Source of the DNA: Flavobacteriales bacterium
Lineage (GTDB): Bacteria; Bacteroidota; Bacteroidia; Flavobacteriales; Flavobacteriaceae
Direction: 5' to 3'
Length of the DNA: 64,000 nucleotides
NCBI GenBank assembly: GCA_027067965.1
Contig: JAMOUV010000010.1
Location: forward strand, 558,001-622,000
The notes below the pieces were generated by a model, which had not been told where the DNA came from, searched no databases, and saw nothing but the letters and a program-made list of their open reading frames with translations. Positions 17,688 through 26,875 of this stretch are shown piece after piece. Both the position numbers and the translations under genes were made by a program. Every line of letters begins with the position of its first letter. The first letter of the stretch is position 1.

Positions 17688-18239
17688 GGCATGAGGAATT
17701 TTATAATATGTAAAAATAATAATTTTTTTTAACAAAAAGTATATCATTTTTACTTTTTTACGGTTTTTAATTCAAATGATTCATTAATCATGGATGATTT
17801 TTTTCAAATATGCTTTAATCGTTTATACCCCTTAATTCATATCTGAAAAATATTTTAGAGTCGATTTATAAAAGCAACAATAGTTTTCTATCCAGAATAT
17901 TGGGGTAAATTCCGTTTTAAATTTAACCGGTTAAAATCCTTATATTCCACAATGATTTATCAGAAATATGAAAGACTTTAAAAAATAGGAGGAGGAAAAA
18001 AGAGATTTACTATAAAATAAATTTTTTAATATTATTCGAATCGCACGTGCCGTACAATAAAAAAATGCAGCATCTCGATCATAAATAAAATAAATTCTTT
18101 GTGATTATTAAAATTATTCATAATATTGCATAACCATATCGGTTCTTAAATTCCTCATCACATACGAATTCCAATTGAGTTTTAATATAGTCCATATAAA
18201 ATAACAAATTGATTAAATTCATAAAAAACTGATTTACCT
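17688..18239. other. 552-bp AT-rich intergenic gap before rho
   Basis: This divergent region separates the T9SS cargo gene and rho. It is very AT-rich and full of stops in all frames, so I see no gene in it. It contains a perfect 14-bp palindrome TTTAACCGGTTAAA at 17922-17935. No clear TAnnTTTG box faces either gene. It may hold the rho leader, since Rho mRNAs often have long regulatory leaders, but nothing specific is visible. Confidence 0.6.
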
Positions 18240-19949
18240 ATGTTTGAAATAGAAAATCTGAAGCAATTGAAATTGGCGGAACTTCAGGAAATTGCTAAAA
18301 AAATCGGGATTAAAAAATATTACCATTTAAAAAAAATGGAATTGATTTATAAAATTTTGGATTATTATGCCGATAATCCCGAAAAAGTAGCCGCCGTTTT
18401 TAAAGAAGAAATGAATAAAAACGTGTCTCAATCCGCTTCCGCTACATCAAAACAACGAACCCGCAAGAAAAGAAAAAAGACCCCACCGGAACCGGCAAGC
18501 GAAACATCACATCAGAAAAAGACCGATAATAAAGAAGAAACGGACAATCATAAACCGGAAGCCGGAACGGAACCCGGTGAAAAACAGACCCGGAAGCGGC
18601 GAAAGCGTATTAAAATAAAAGATAAGCAAGGCGCAACGGCCGACCAGCCGGACCAAACCCATGACAAAGACGAGGAGAAGCAATCATTAGCCATTGTAAA
18701 GAAAAAAGAAAACAAACAGGAAGCCAAACCCAAAACCGTTCAAGGAAAAAAAGAACAAGAAAGTAAATCGCAAGACAAACAGGAGCGGAAAGAAAACGGC
18801 AAGCAGGACAAATCCAAAGAAAAAGAATACGAATTCGAAGGATTGGTCGAAGTGGAAGGCGTTTTGGAAATCATGTCCGACGGTTATGGTTTTTTACGTT
18901 CAGCCGATTTTAACTATCTCTCGTCTCCCGATGATATTTATATGTCCAGTTCACAAATTCGGTTGTTCGGACTCAAAACGGGCGATACCGTGCGCGGCTT
19001 GGTACGTCCGCCGAAGAAAGACGAAAAATATTATCCGTTGGTTCGCGTGCTGAAAATCAACGGCTTGGACCCCGAAGTGATTCGCGATAGGATTGCTTTC
19101 GAACATCTTACTCCCACCTTCCCGGACGAAAAATTCAATTTATCGGGTTTTCGCAGCAACATCTCCACACGTATTGTGGATTTATTTTCTCCTATAGGTA
19201 AAGGACAACGGGCCATGATTGTTTCCCAGCCCAAAACGGGAAAAACCTGGTTGCTTAAGGACATTGCCAACGTGATTGCGGCCAATCATCCCGAAGTATA
19301 TTTGATGGTCTTACTCATCGACGAACGTCCCGAAGAAGTAACAGATATGATTGAAAGCGTGCGCGGCGAAGTCATTGCCTCCACATTCGACCAACCGGCC
19401 GAAAAACACGTCAAAGTAGCCAATATTGTCATCGAAAAAGCCAAAAGATTGGTCGAAAGCGGACATGATGTGGTGATACTTTTGGATTCCATCACCCGTT
19501 TGGCGCGTGCCTACAATACGGTGCAGCCCGCTTCAGGCCGCGTTTTGACCGGGGGTGTGGATGCCAATGCCCTTCACAAACCCAAACGTTTCTTCGGAGC
19601 GGCACGAAATATTCGCGACGGCGGATCGTTGACCATTATTGCCACCGCATTGGTCGATACCGGCTCGAAAATGGATGAAGTGATTTTCGAAGAATTCAAA
19701 GGAACCGGAAACATGGAATTGCAATTGGACAGACGCTTGGCCAACCGCCGGATTTTTCCCGCCATCGATTTATTGGCCACCGGTACCAGACGCGACGATT
19801 TGCTTCATGACGAACGAACTTTACAACGAATGTGGTTATTGCGCCGTTTCCTAGCCGATATGAACCCCGTGGAAGCCATGGAATTTATACGAGATAGAAT
19901 CAAAGATACTCGTACAAATGAAGAATTTTTAATGTCAATGCAAGAATAA
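18240..19949 (+). CDS. rho: Transcription termination factor Rho with long charged insertion
   Basis: Hexameric RNA helicase that ends transcription. It has 569 residues against about 420 in E. coli. The N-terminal helical domain (1-50, [14 protein letters not shown]) is followed by a low-complexity insertion at about 58-197 made mainly of Lys, Glu, Gln and Asp. The RNA-binding cold-shock-like domain comes next (200-275, SDGYGFLRS), then the ATPase core with P-loop SQPKTGKT (329-336), [11 protein letters not shown] and Walker [12 protein letters not shown]. The insertion is typical of Bacteroidota Rho and probably gives extra RNA contacts. A 552-bp non-coding region precedes the gene. Confidence 0.97.
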   Translation: MFEIENLKQLKLAELQEIAKKIGIKKYYHLKKMELIYKILDYYADNPEKVAAVFKEEMNKNVSQSASATSKQRTRKKRKKTPPEPASETSHQKKTDNKEETDNHKPEAGTEPGEKQTRKRRKRIKIKDKQGATADQPDQTHDKDEEKQSLAIVKKKENKQEAKPKTVQGKKEQESKSQDKQERKENGKQDKSKEKEYEFEGLVEVEGVLEIMSDGYGFLRSADFNYLSSPDDIYMSSSQIRLFGLKTGDTVRGLVRPPKKDEKYYPLVRVLKINGLDPEVIRDRIAFEHLTPTFPDEKFNLSGFRSNISTRIVDLFSPIGKGQRAMIVSQPKTGKTWLLKDIANVIAANHPEVYLMVLLIDERPEEVTDMIESVRGEVIASTFDQPAEKHVKVANIVIEKAKRLVESGHDVVILLDSITRLARAYNTVQPASGRVLTGGVDANALHKPKRFFGAARNIRDGGSLTIIATALVDTGSKMDEVIFEEFKGTGNMELQLDRRLANRRIFPAIDLLATGTRRDDLLHDERTLQRMWLLRRFLADMNPVEAMEFIRDRIKDTRTNEEFLMSMQE

Positions 19950-19974
19950 TTTGCGGATTGTTCAATGAAAAATT

Positions 19975-20004
19975 TTGCACTTTCAGTAAAACAATTTATA
20001 TTTG
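19975..20004 (+). promoter_or_regulatory. Promoter of tRNA-Ser
   Basis: TTTG at 19975-19978 and TATATTTG at 19997-20004, 18 bp apart, match the Bacteroidota promoter. The tRNA begins 12 bp after the -7 box. Confidence 0.7.
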
Positions 20005-20015
20005 TGCATTGTCTT

Positions 20016-20103
20016 GGAGAGATGACCGAGAGGCCGAAGGTGCACGCCTGGAAAGCGTGTGTACGCCACCAGCGTACCGAGGGTTCGAATCCCTCTCTCT
20101 CCG
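20016..20103 (+). tRNA. tRNA-Ser (anticodon GGA)
   Basis: An 88-nt class II tRNA with a long variable arm (TGTACGCCACCAGCGTACC). Acceptor GGAGAGA pairs with TCTCTCC, with discriminator G. The anticodon stem CACGC/GCGTG encloses CTGGAAA with anticodon GGA. The T-arm is GAGGG TTCGAAT CCCTC. CCA is not encoded. The exbB gene follows after 38 bp, so read-through into the Exb cluster is possible. Confidence 0.97.
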
Positions 20104-20141
20104 CTGAATAGATGATAACAGTAATTCTAAATATAAAAATT

Positions 20142-20900
20142 ATGAGAAAACTACTTTCAATTCTGGCACTCTTAGGGATGTTTGCGTTTGTTATGCCGCA
20201 AGTTCAAGCCCAAGACAAAAAAGAAGTAAAAACCGAAAAAGTTGAAAAGGCAAAAACCGAAAAAGCAAGTTTCCACCAAGTAATTAAAAAACGTTTCGTC
20301 GAAGGTGGACCTGCCTTTATGGGAATTGTATTATTGACTTTGATTTTAGGTTTGGCAATTGCCATCGAACGTATTATTTATTTGTATTTGGCTGATACCA
20401 ATACACAAAAATTGTTGAAAAAAGTAGAAGAAGCCCTCGAAGAAGGTGGTGTTCAACATGCATTGGAAGTATTGAAAAACGAAAGAGGCCCCGTGGCATC
20501 AATCTTTTATCAAGGTCTGCTCCGTATGGCCGAAGGCGAAGGATTGGAAGCCGCCGAAAAAGCCGTTATTTCTTATGGTAACGTACAAGTAGGACAATTG
20601 GAAAAGAACGTGTCCTGGATTGCTTTATTTATCGCTTTGGCTCCCATGCTCGGATTTATGGGTACGGTAATCGGAATGATTGACGCCTTCGATAAAATCG
20701 AAAAAGCCGGCGATATGAACCCTTCATTGGTGGCTCGCGGTATTAAAATCGCATTGTTGACCACCGTATTCGGTTTGATCGTGGCTATTATCCTTCAAAT
20801 TTTCTACAACTTTATCATTGCCAAAATCGATAAAATTGTAAATAAAATGGAAGATGCTTCCATCTCATTGATTGATTTGTTGGTAAAATATTCCAAATAA
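20142..20900 (+). CDS. exbB: ExbB/TolQ-type proton channel subunit
   Basis: A 252-residue inner-membrane protein of the MotA/TolQ/ExbB family, which uses proton flow to drive TonB-dependent outer-membrane uptake. It has an N-terminal signal-like segment (MRKLLSILALLGMFAF), a lysine-rich linker and three membrane helices: about 52-75, 152-175 (including APMLGFMGTVIGMIDAF) and 200-225. The leader segment before the first channel helix is common in Bacteroidota ExbB. The ATG at 20142 is preferred to 20112, which lies only 8 bp after the tRNA. It starts a four-gene cluster with a membrane protein and two exbD genes. No tonB gene is present. Confidence 0.93.
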   Translation: MRKLLSILALLGMFAFVMPQVQAQDKKEVKTEKVEKAKTEKASFHQVIKKRFVEGGPAFMGIVLLTLILGLAIAIERIIYLYLADTNTQKLLKKVEEALEEGGVQHALEVLKNERGPVASIFYQGLLRMAEGEGLEAAEKAVISYGNVQVGQLEKNVSWIALFIALAPMLGFMGTVIGMIDAFDKIEKAGDMNPSLVARGIKIALLTTVFGLIVAIILQIFYNFIIAKIDKIVNKMEDASISLIDLLVKYSK

Positions 20901-20919
20901 GCTGATTAAACCTTGAATT

Positions 20920-21339
20920 ATGAGTTTAAAAAAGATCATATCACTCGTCATATTGGTTGTGGCCGTAATAAGTTTTGCACTTTATTATAAAGTAGCCACC
21001 TCCGACGACGCAGATGCTACTATCGACACGCTTTTGAATATTACGAAAGTAATGTTGATATTGGCTGCTGCATTGGCGATCATCGGGTTGATTTTGGATG
21101 TATTTTCCGACAAGAAGGCATTGAAATATACCCTGATGGCGCTGGTTGGTTTTGCGGTAATTATATTTATTGCTTATTCCATGGCAAGCGGACATCCTTA
21201 CAAATTAGGCGATACGGTTTATTCGGCCTCTACTTCCACTTGGGTGGATACAGGGCTGTGGACATTTTATTTATTAGCCATTATCGCCTTGATTCTGATG
21301 TTCTTTACATGGATTTCCGATTTCTTTAAAACATCTTAA
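20920..21339 (+). CDS. Membrane protein of the Exb cluster, function unknown
   Basis: A 139-residue protein with four hydrophobic segments (about 5-25, 40-62, 70-88, 112-132) and a short polar loop TVYSASTSTWVD. It lies 19 bp after exbB and 11 bp before exbD. Bacteroidota Exb clusters often carry a small membrane protein here, but I know of no assigned role. A channel-accessory function is inference from position. Confidence 0.8.
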   Translation: MSLKKIISLVILVVAVISFALYYKVATSDDADATIDTLLNITKVMLILAAALAIIGLILDVFSDKKALKYTLMALVGFAVIIFIAYSMASGHPYKLGDTVYSASTSTWVDTGLWTFYLLAIIALILMFFTWISDFFKTS

Positions 21340-21350
21340 TATTAAAAAAA

Positions 21351-21878
21351 ATGGCAAGAAGAAAATTGCAAGAAATAAACGCCGGGTCCATGGCGGACAT
21401 CGCATTCCTGTTATTGATATTCTTTTTGGTTACCACCACAATGGAAAGCATGTACGGCGTTTCGCGTAAATTGCCGCCTCCGCCCGATCCGACCCAAAAA
21501 CCACCGATCGTAAAAGAACGTAATATTTTAGAGATATTAATTAATCGCAACGATCAATTGATGATTGAGGAACATCCGGCTACTTTTAAGGAAATTAAGG
21601 GCGAAGTCATTAAGCACGTTACGAATTTCGGTAAAGACCCGCGATATGCCGTAAGTCCCGAAAAAGCCGTGGTCAATATTACGCATGACCGGGGGACTTC
21701 CTATAAAACATATATTTCGGTATATAATGAAATTTTGAGTGCTTATAATGAAATCCGGAATCAGGAAGCGATGCAAAAATACGGTAAGCCGTTCGATCAA
21801 TTGACGCCGGCGCAACAGGATGAAATTAAAAAGAAATATCCGCAAATTGTAGCGGAAGCAACACCTAAAACACAATAA
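21351..21878 (+). CDS. exbD: ExbD/TolR-type protein 1
   Basis: A 175-residue single-span inner-membrane protein. The helix contains the protonatable aspartate typical of ExbD (SMADIAFLLLIFFLVTT, about 15-32). A proline-rich linker (LPPPPDPTQKPP) and a periplasmic domain follow. It works with ExbB to convert proton flow into force on TonB. The C-terminal extension (about 130-175, ending in a PAQQDEIKKKYPQIV segment) is longer than in proteobacterial ExbD. It lies 3 bp before the second exbD. Confidence 0.93.
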   Translation: MARRKLQEINAGSMADIAFLLLIFFLVTTTMESMYGVSRKLPPPPDPTQKPPIVKERNILEILINRNDQLMIEEHPATFKEIKGEVIKHVTNFGKDPRYAVSPEKAVVNITHDRGTSYKTYISVYNEILSAYNEIRNQEAMQKYGKPFDQLTPAQQDEIKKKYPQIVAEATPKTQ

Positions 21879-21881
21879 ATT

Positions 21882-22367
21882 ATGGCATCAAAGTTCAGAA
21901 AGAAGAAAGATCAAGGTACGCCGGGAATCTCTACGGCGTCATTACCCGATATTGTATTTATGCTGTTGTTCTTCTTTATGGTGGCAACCGTGATGCGTGA
22001 TACCGATAAATTGGTACAAGTGAATTTGCCTTATGCCAGTCAAGTTCAGAAATTGGAGAAAAAACAATTGATAAGCAATATTTTTGTGGGTGTGCCCATG
22101 AAACGTTATCAAGGAAAATACGGTAAAGAGCCGCGTATTCAACTGAATGACAAATTCGGTTCGGTGAATGATATTCAACCCTTTATTCTGGCCGAAAGAA
22201 ACGCCAGACGTGAAGAACTCCGTCCCTTGATGATCACCTCCATCAAGGCGGATAAAGATGTAAGCATGGGTATCATCACCGATATCAAAGAAAAATTGCG
22301 GGAAGTAAACGCGCTCAAGGTCAATTATGCCGCCAAGAAAGGAGATGTAAGCCAGAATATGAAATAA
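21882..22367 (+). CDS. exbD: ExbD/TolR-type protein 2
   Basis: A 161-residue paralogue of the preceding gene with the same single helix and protonatable aspartate (STASLPDIVFMLLFFFMVAT). The periplasmic part ends in the usual TolR-like fold (a DKDVSMGIITDIKEKLREV segment). Two different ExbD proteins with one ExbB is the normal Bacteroidota arrangement and may form a mixed dimer inside the ExbB pentamer. It is the last gene before a strong terminator. Confidence 0.93.
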   Translation: MASKFRKKKDQGTPGISTASLPDIVFMLLFFFMVATVMRDTDKLVQVNLPYASQVQKLEKKQLISNIFVGVPMKRYQGKYGKEPRIQLNDKFGSVNDIQPFILAERNARREELRPLMITSIKADKDVSMGIITDIKEKLREVNALKVNYAAKKGDVSQNMK

Positions 22368-22396
22368 TTTTTTGTTACATAACTGTTATGATATTA

Positions 22397-22428
22397 ACCG
22401 CCCGCTTTTAGGCGTGGGCGGTTTTTTT
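22397..22428 (+). terminator. Terminator of the Exb cluster
   Basis: The GC-rich stem CCGCCC (22398-22403) pairs with GGGCGG (22416-22421) and is followed by seven T residues, 30 bp after the last exbD stop. Confidence 0.85.
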
Positions 22429-22450
22429 AATTAAATCTTACAAGATTAAT

Positions 22451-22458
22451 TATCTTTG
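22451..22458 (+). promoter_or_regulatory. -7 box for glnS
   Basis: TATCTTTG matches TAnnTTTG, 19 bp before the first ATG of glnS and 23 bp after the Exb terminator. Confidence 0.5.
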
Positions 22459-22477
22459 CTTGTAAATTGAAGAATAA

Positions 22478-24175
22478 ATGATTATGAATGATAATGATAA
22501 ATCCCTGAATTTTATCGAACAAATTATAGAAGAAGATTTGGCCGCAGGATTCCCCCAAGAAAAATTGCGTTTCCGGTTTCCTCCCGAACCCAACGGATAT
22601 TTGCACATCGGACATGCCAAATCAATATGTTTGAACTTCGGATTGGGCGAAAAATATAATGCGCCCGTCAATTTGCGTTTCGATGATACCAATCCAGAAA
22701 AGGAAGACCCGGAATTTGTCGAATCCATTAAAAACGATATCCGTTGGCTCGGATTTCAATGGGATAAAGAACTTTATGCCTCGGATTATTTCGAACAACT
22801 CTATCAATGGGCGATGGACTTGATTAAACGAGGATTGGCTTATGTGGACGATCAACCGCAGGAAGTGATTAATGCACAACGGAAAACTCCCACCGAACCG
22901 GGTATTGAAAGTCCTTATCGCAATCGCAGTGTGGAAGAAAATTTGGACCTTTTCCGTCGTATGCGTGAAGGAGAATTTGAAGAAGGCAGTCGCGTGTTAC
23001 GCGCCAAGATTGACATGAATTCTCCCAATATGCACATGCGCGACCCTATCATGTATCGCATCAAAAAAGTTCCGCATCATCGCACCGGTGACAAATGGAA
23101 AATCTACCCCACTTACGACTGGACTCACGGTCAGTCGGATTATATCGAACAGGTATCGCATTCGTTATGCACATTGGAATTTCTTCCGCATCGCGAATTA
23201 TACGATTGGTTTTTGGACCAAGTATATGAGCCGGGCAAAGTGCGTCCCAAACAGCGGGAATTCGCCCGTTTGAATTTGTCTTATACCGTCATGAGCAAAC
23301 GAAAATTAGCCCAATTGGTCGAAGAAGGATTGGTAAAAGGTTGGGACGACCCCCGCATGCCTACCATTTCCGGATTGCGGCGTAGAGGTTATACCCCCGA
23401 AGCCATACGTGATTTTTCCGACCGTGTAGGGGTGGCCAAGCGCGATAATTTGATCGATATCGCTTTATTGGAATTTTCTATTCGCGATCATTTGAACAAA
23501 ATAGCCCCGCGTCGAATGGCGGTATTGAATCCCGTCAAATTAATTATTGACAATTATCCCGAAGGCAAAACCGAAATGCTGAAGGCAGAAAACAACCCTG
23601 AAGATCCCGGCGCCGGATACCGGGAAATTCCTTTCAGTAGAGAATTATATATTGAGCGTGAAGATTTTAAAGAACAAGCCAATCGTAAATTTTTCCGCCT
23701 GACCCTGGGCAAGGAAGTGCGTCTTAAAAATGCTTATATCATTAAAGGCGAGTCGGTTGTGAAGGATGCCGAAGGTAATATTATACAGATTCATGCCACC
23801 TACGATCCATTGAGCCGTAGCGGTAGCGGCACGCCCGAAAGCAAGCGAAAGGTTAAAGGCACCTTGCATTGGGTATCGGTACCTCATGCCCGCGAAGCCG
23901 AAGTCAGATTATACGACAGATTGTTTACGGAAGAACAGCCGGACGCTCATCCCGATAAAGATTTCAAAGCGTTCATCAATCCCGATTCGATGAAGGTAGT
24001 ACGGGCCTTTACGGAGCCCGCTTTGGCCGAAGCCAAACCCGGCGACAGATTCCAGTTTCAACGCTTGGGCTATTTTGTGGCGGACCCGGATTCCCGGCCG
24101 GATAAGCCGGTATTTAACCGCACGGTTACATTGCGGGATACATGGGCCAAAATTCAAAAGAAATCAAATAATTAG
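22478..24175 (+). CDS. glnS: Glutaminyl-tRNA synthetase
   Basis: Class I synthetase that charges tRNA-Gln with glutamine in the cytoplasm. It has 565 residues, the normal length for GlnRS. The catalytic signature is [15 protein letters not shown] (35-49), with the acceptor-recognition segment [11 protein letters not shown]. The KMSKS-like loop is VMSKRKL (about 270). Two anticodon-binding beta-barrels fill the C-terminal third. A second in-frame ATG at 22484 is an equally possible start. A -7 box and an upstream terminator indicate an independent transcript. Confidence 0.97.
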   Translation: MIMNDNDKSLNFIEQIIEEDLAAGFPQEKLRFRFPPEPNGYLHIGHAKSICLNFGLGEKYNAPVNLRFDDTNPEKEDPEFVESIKNDIRWLGFQWDKELYASDYFEQLYQWAMDLIKRGLAYVDDQPQEVINAQRKTPTEPGIESPYRNRSVEENLDLFRRMREGEFEEGSRVLRAKIDMNSPNMHMRDPIMYRIKKVPHHRTGDKWKIYPTYDWTHGQSDYIEQVSHSLCTLEFLPHRELYDWFLDQVYEPGKVRPKQREFARLNLSYTVMSKRKLAQLVEEGLVKGWDDPRMPTISGLRRRGYTPEAIRDFSDRVGVAKRDNLIDIALLEFSIRDHLNKIAPRRMAVLNPVKLIIDNYPEGKTEMLKAENNPEDPGAGYREIPFSRELYIEREDFKEQANRKFFRLTLGKEVRLKNAYIIKGESVVKDAEGNIIQIHATYDPLSRSGSGTPESKRKVKGTLHWVSVPHAREAEVRLYDRLFTEEQPDAHPDKDFKAFINPDSMKVVRAFTEPALAEAKPGDRFQFQRLGYFVADPDSRPDKPVFNRTVTLRDTWAKIQKKSNN

Positions 24176-24191
24176 GCATCTTTTTTGCTAT

Positions 24192-24276
24192 ATAGTTAGC
24201 GACATTTTTTATGGAGTAAAATAAAAAAAATCAAGTTTGAAAATGATTTTTATGACAAAATGTCGTAGTAACTATG
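24192..24276 (+). promoter_or_regulatory. Inverted repeat covering the batD start codon
   Basis: ATAGTTA (24192-24198) pairs with TAACTAT (24269-24275), and CGACATTTT (24200-24208) pairs with AAAATGTCG (24257-24265). This gives 16 pairs with one small internal bulge and a 48-nt loop. The right arm includes the first two bases of the batD ATG at 24274. It could hide the start codon in mRNA or act as a dyad operator. The function is inferred, and this AT-rich region can produce such repeats by chance. Confidence 0.4.
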
Positions 24277-26043
24277 CAAATGATTAGAAATTTTTTCGGT
24301 TTATTGTTTATTTTTCTGACATCGGTGCTTACGGCTCAGGTTGAGTTTTATGTCAAAACCGACCGTGATGCCATATCCGCCGACGAACGCTTGCGGGTGG
24401 ATTTTGTATTAAACCAAAAGGAAGATGATTTTATTCCGCCCGCATTCAAGGATTTTTATGTAGTGATGGGGCCCAGTGTGTCTCAAAGTTATCAATGGAT
24501 AAACGGCCGGGAATCTTTTTCCAAGACTTATACTTATATTGTGCAACCTAAACGTAAGGGAATTCTGACTATTGAGCCGGCACGGGTCATTGTTAATGGA
24601 AAAACTTATCAAACTGAACCCTTGAAAATTCAAGTGGATAAATCCAATGCAAAAATAATGGGGAAGGATCGTGAAAACGAAGAAAAAGAGACCCTTCAGA
24701 CGGCGCCGAAGAAAGATATTTTTTTGCAAGTGGAACTCACCAAATCGAATCCATATGCCGGAGAACCCATAGGGGTGGTTTACAGATTATATCTCAAGGC
24801 CGGTACTCCCGTTATGGATTTGCAATTAACCGAAATTCCGGATTTCGAAGGTTTTTGGGCCGAAAGGTTGGATCAAGGAAAGGCCGTTTCTTCAACACAA
24901 AAAGTTATTAACGGGATTCCTTACGAAGTGCATACCATTTACAAAGCCATGTTGATTCCTCAAAAAACAGGCGTATTGAAGATTAAACCTCTTAAATTGG
25001 AAGTTGTCACTTTCGGTTATGAAGAGAAGATGTTCGGGCCCTTTGTAATTCAAGAAAGGGTTCCGAAAAAAATGAATCTATCAAGCGGGTCGAAGATTAT
25101 TCGTGTAAAAGAATTACCCCAAACGGATAAGCCGGCTGAATTTTCGGGTGCAGTAGGAAAATTCGATTTCGATTTGTTCCTCGAAAAAGATAGTGTACGT
25201 ACCGGCGAACCGGTTATTTTGAAATTAAAATTGACCGGTAAAGGCAATACCAATTTAATAGAATTGCCCGATATTCATTTACCGCCCGATATTGAAGTTT
25301 ATGAGCCGGAAATAAAACGAAACATAAAAACCACCTTAACGGGCTATAGCGGAACCGTGGAAAAAATTTATACGCTTATTCCTCAAAAAGGAGGAAAATA
25401 TATCATTCCGCCGGTGAAGTTTTCCTATTTTGATCCATCCCTTAAGAAATACGTGAATATTCAAACCCAAGAGAAAATCCTTAATGTGTACGGTAATAAT
25501 TTGTCTTCGGGTGCCGCGATTTCCAAAACGGGACACGGATCGAAATTGTTGCCGCTTTCCACTTCTTCGCATTGGAAAAATATTGAAAAACATCCTTTTT
25601 TCGGTTCTTCCTGGTTCTATCGGTTACATTACTTCATTTTGATGATTTTGATTGTGGGTTTGGGATACAAATATATATTGGAAAAACGTTTGAAAAATCC
25701 CGTTGTTTTAAGGGAGAAACAAACCAAACAAACTTTGAAAAAATTGCTTGAAACGGCTTCCGGTCAAACCGGAAACAAAGAAAGTTTTTACGGTACATTG
25801 GAAAAAATTCTGACCACTTATTTTAAAAACAAATTGAACCTAAAACCCGTTGATTTAACTCACGACCGTATTATTAAAGAATTGTATAATCGGCAGGTAG
25901 ATTCGAAAATTATTGACGAGTTAAGAGATTTTTGGAAAAAAATCCAAAGTGTACGCTATACGCCGGTCGAATCGGGAGATATGCAATCCGATCTGCAAAA
26001 AATTAAAAATATGCTTGAACGCTTGGACAAAATTTTGAAATAA
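24274..26043 (+). CDS. batD: BatD family protein
   Basis: A 589-residue envelope protein of the BatD family. It has a signal peptide (MIRNFFGLLFIFLTSVLTAQ), three to four beta-sandwich domains in the periplasm, a membrane helix near 450-470 (YFILMILIVGLGYKYI) and a cytoplasmic helical tail. The family-typical N terminus includes FKDFYVVMGPSVSQSYQWING. Bat proteins, usually with MoxR ATPase and von Willebrand-domain BatA/BatB, are linked to aerotolerance and stress in Bacteroidota. Those partners are not next to this gene; glnS precedes it. It is coupled to batE by a 1-bp TAATG overlap. ATG 24280 is an alternative start. Confidence 0.88.
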   Translation: MQMIRNFFGLLFIFLTSVLTAQVEFYVKTDRDAISADERLRVDFVLNQKEDDFIPPAFKDFYVVMGPSVSQSYQWINGRESFSKTYTYIVQPKRKGILTIEPARVIVNGKTYQTEPLKIQVDKSNAKIMGKDRENEEKETLQTAPKKDIFLQVELTKSNPYAGEPIGVVYRLYLKAGTPVMDLQLTEIPDFEGFWAERLDQGKAVSSTQKVINGIPYEVHTIYKAMLIPQKTGVLKIKPLKLEVVTFGYEEKMFGPFVIQERVPKKMNLSSGSKIIRVKELPQTDKPAEFSGAVGKFDFDLFLEKDSVRTGEPVILKLKLTGKGNTNLIELPDIHLPPDIEVYEPEIKRNIKTTLTGYSGTVEKIYTLIPQKGGKYIIPPVKFSYFDPSLKKYVNIQTQEKILNVYGNNLSSGAAISKTGHGSKLLPLSTSSHWKNIEKHPFFGSSWFYRLHYFILMILIVGLGYKYILEKRLKNPVVLREKQTKQTLKKLLETASGQTGNKESFYGTLEKILTTYFKNKLNLKPVDLTHDRIIKELYNRQVDSKIIDELRDFWKKIQSVRYTPVESGDMQSDLQKIKNMLERLDKILK

Positions 26044-26801
26044 TGAAGAAAATTCGATTCTCCATATTCATACTGTTTATAATTCAAATGGCATTCGCTC
26101 AAATGCAATCGGCCGATAGTTTGTTCCGTCATGCCAATGAATTATATAAACAGGGAAATTATGCGGCGGCGGAAGATACCTATCGAAAAATTGCCGAAAG
26201 CGGTTATCATTCGGCCGAATTATATTATAATTTGGGCAATACGGCTTATAAACAAAATCGATTAATCGATGCGGTTTATTATTTCGAAAAAGCATTAAAA
26301 CTTAATCCTAATTTCGGAGCGGCGAAAGATAATCTGACTTTTGTAAGACGGGGATTGCAAAGCGGTACGGAAAAATTGCCGGAAGTTTTTTATAAGAAAA
26401 TATGGAAAAAATTTGTGCGGCTGTTCAGTTCCGATACTTGGGCGGTGTTGAGTTTAATTGTTTTGTTTCTTATAGCCGGATTTATTTTATTGTTTGTATT
26501 TTCATCTTCGCCAAAATATAAGAAAATAGCGTTTTACACCCTTCCGGCATTACTTTTTTTGTGGTTTGTTTTCTTGTTTTCCGCCTATTCGGCCTATCAA
26601 AATGAAAATAAAAAATACGGAATAATTATTCAAAAACAAGTAGAATTGTTTAATGAACCTACTTTGGACTCAAAAGTCGAGAATAAAGGAGTAGGCGGCG
26701 AAAAAGTCGAACTTCTCGAAGAAGATGAATTCTGGTCTAAAGTAAAATTTCCCGACGGAAAAACTTACTGGATAACCCGGGATTCATATAAAAAATTATA
26801 A
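26043..26801 (+). CDS. batE: BatE family TPR-SH3 protein
   Basis: A 252-residue exported membrane protein with a signal peptide (KKIRFSIFILFIIQMAFAQ). About three TPRs follow (25-105, with ANELYKQGNYAAAEDTYRKI and YYNLGNTAYKQNRLIDAVYYF), then two membrane helices (about 135-158 and 164-186) and a C-terminal bacterial SH3-like domain (200-252, LLEEDEFWSKVKFPDG). This domain order is that of BatE, which works with BatD. The start overlaps the batD stop. Confidence 0.88.
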   Translation: MKKIRFSIFILFIIQMAFAQMQSADSLFRHANELYKQGNYAAAEDTYRKIAESGYHSAELYYNLGNTAYKQNRLIDAVYYFEKALKLNPNFGAAKDNLTFVRRGLQSGTEKLPEVFYKKIWKKFVRLFSSDTWAVLSLIVLFLIAGFILLFVFSSSPKYKKIAFYTLPALLFLWFVFLFSAYSAYQNENKKYGIIIQKQVELFNEPTLDSKVENKGVGGEKVELLEEDEFWSKVKFPDGKTYWITRDSYKKL

Positions 26802-26875
26802 AAAAACTTCTTTTAATGATATAGGTCACAAAACCTATTTCTTTTTCTTGTTATTTTACTTGAAAAAATGGGTTC

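Noticed and set aside
17688-17747. N-terminal extension of the T9SS cargo protein
   Set aside because: It would place 20 residues ahead of a clear signal peptide.
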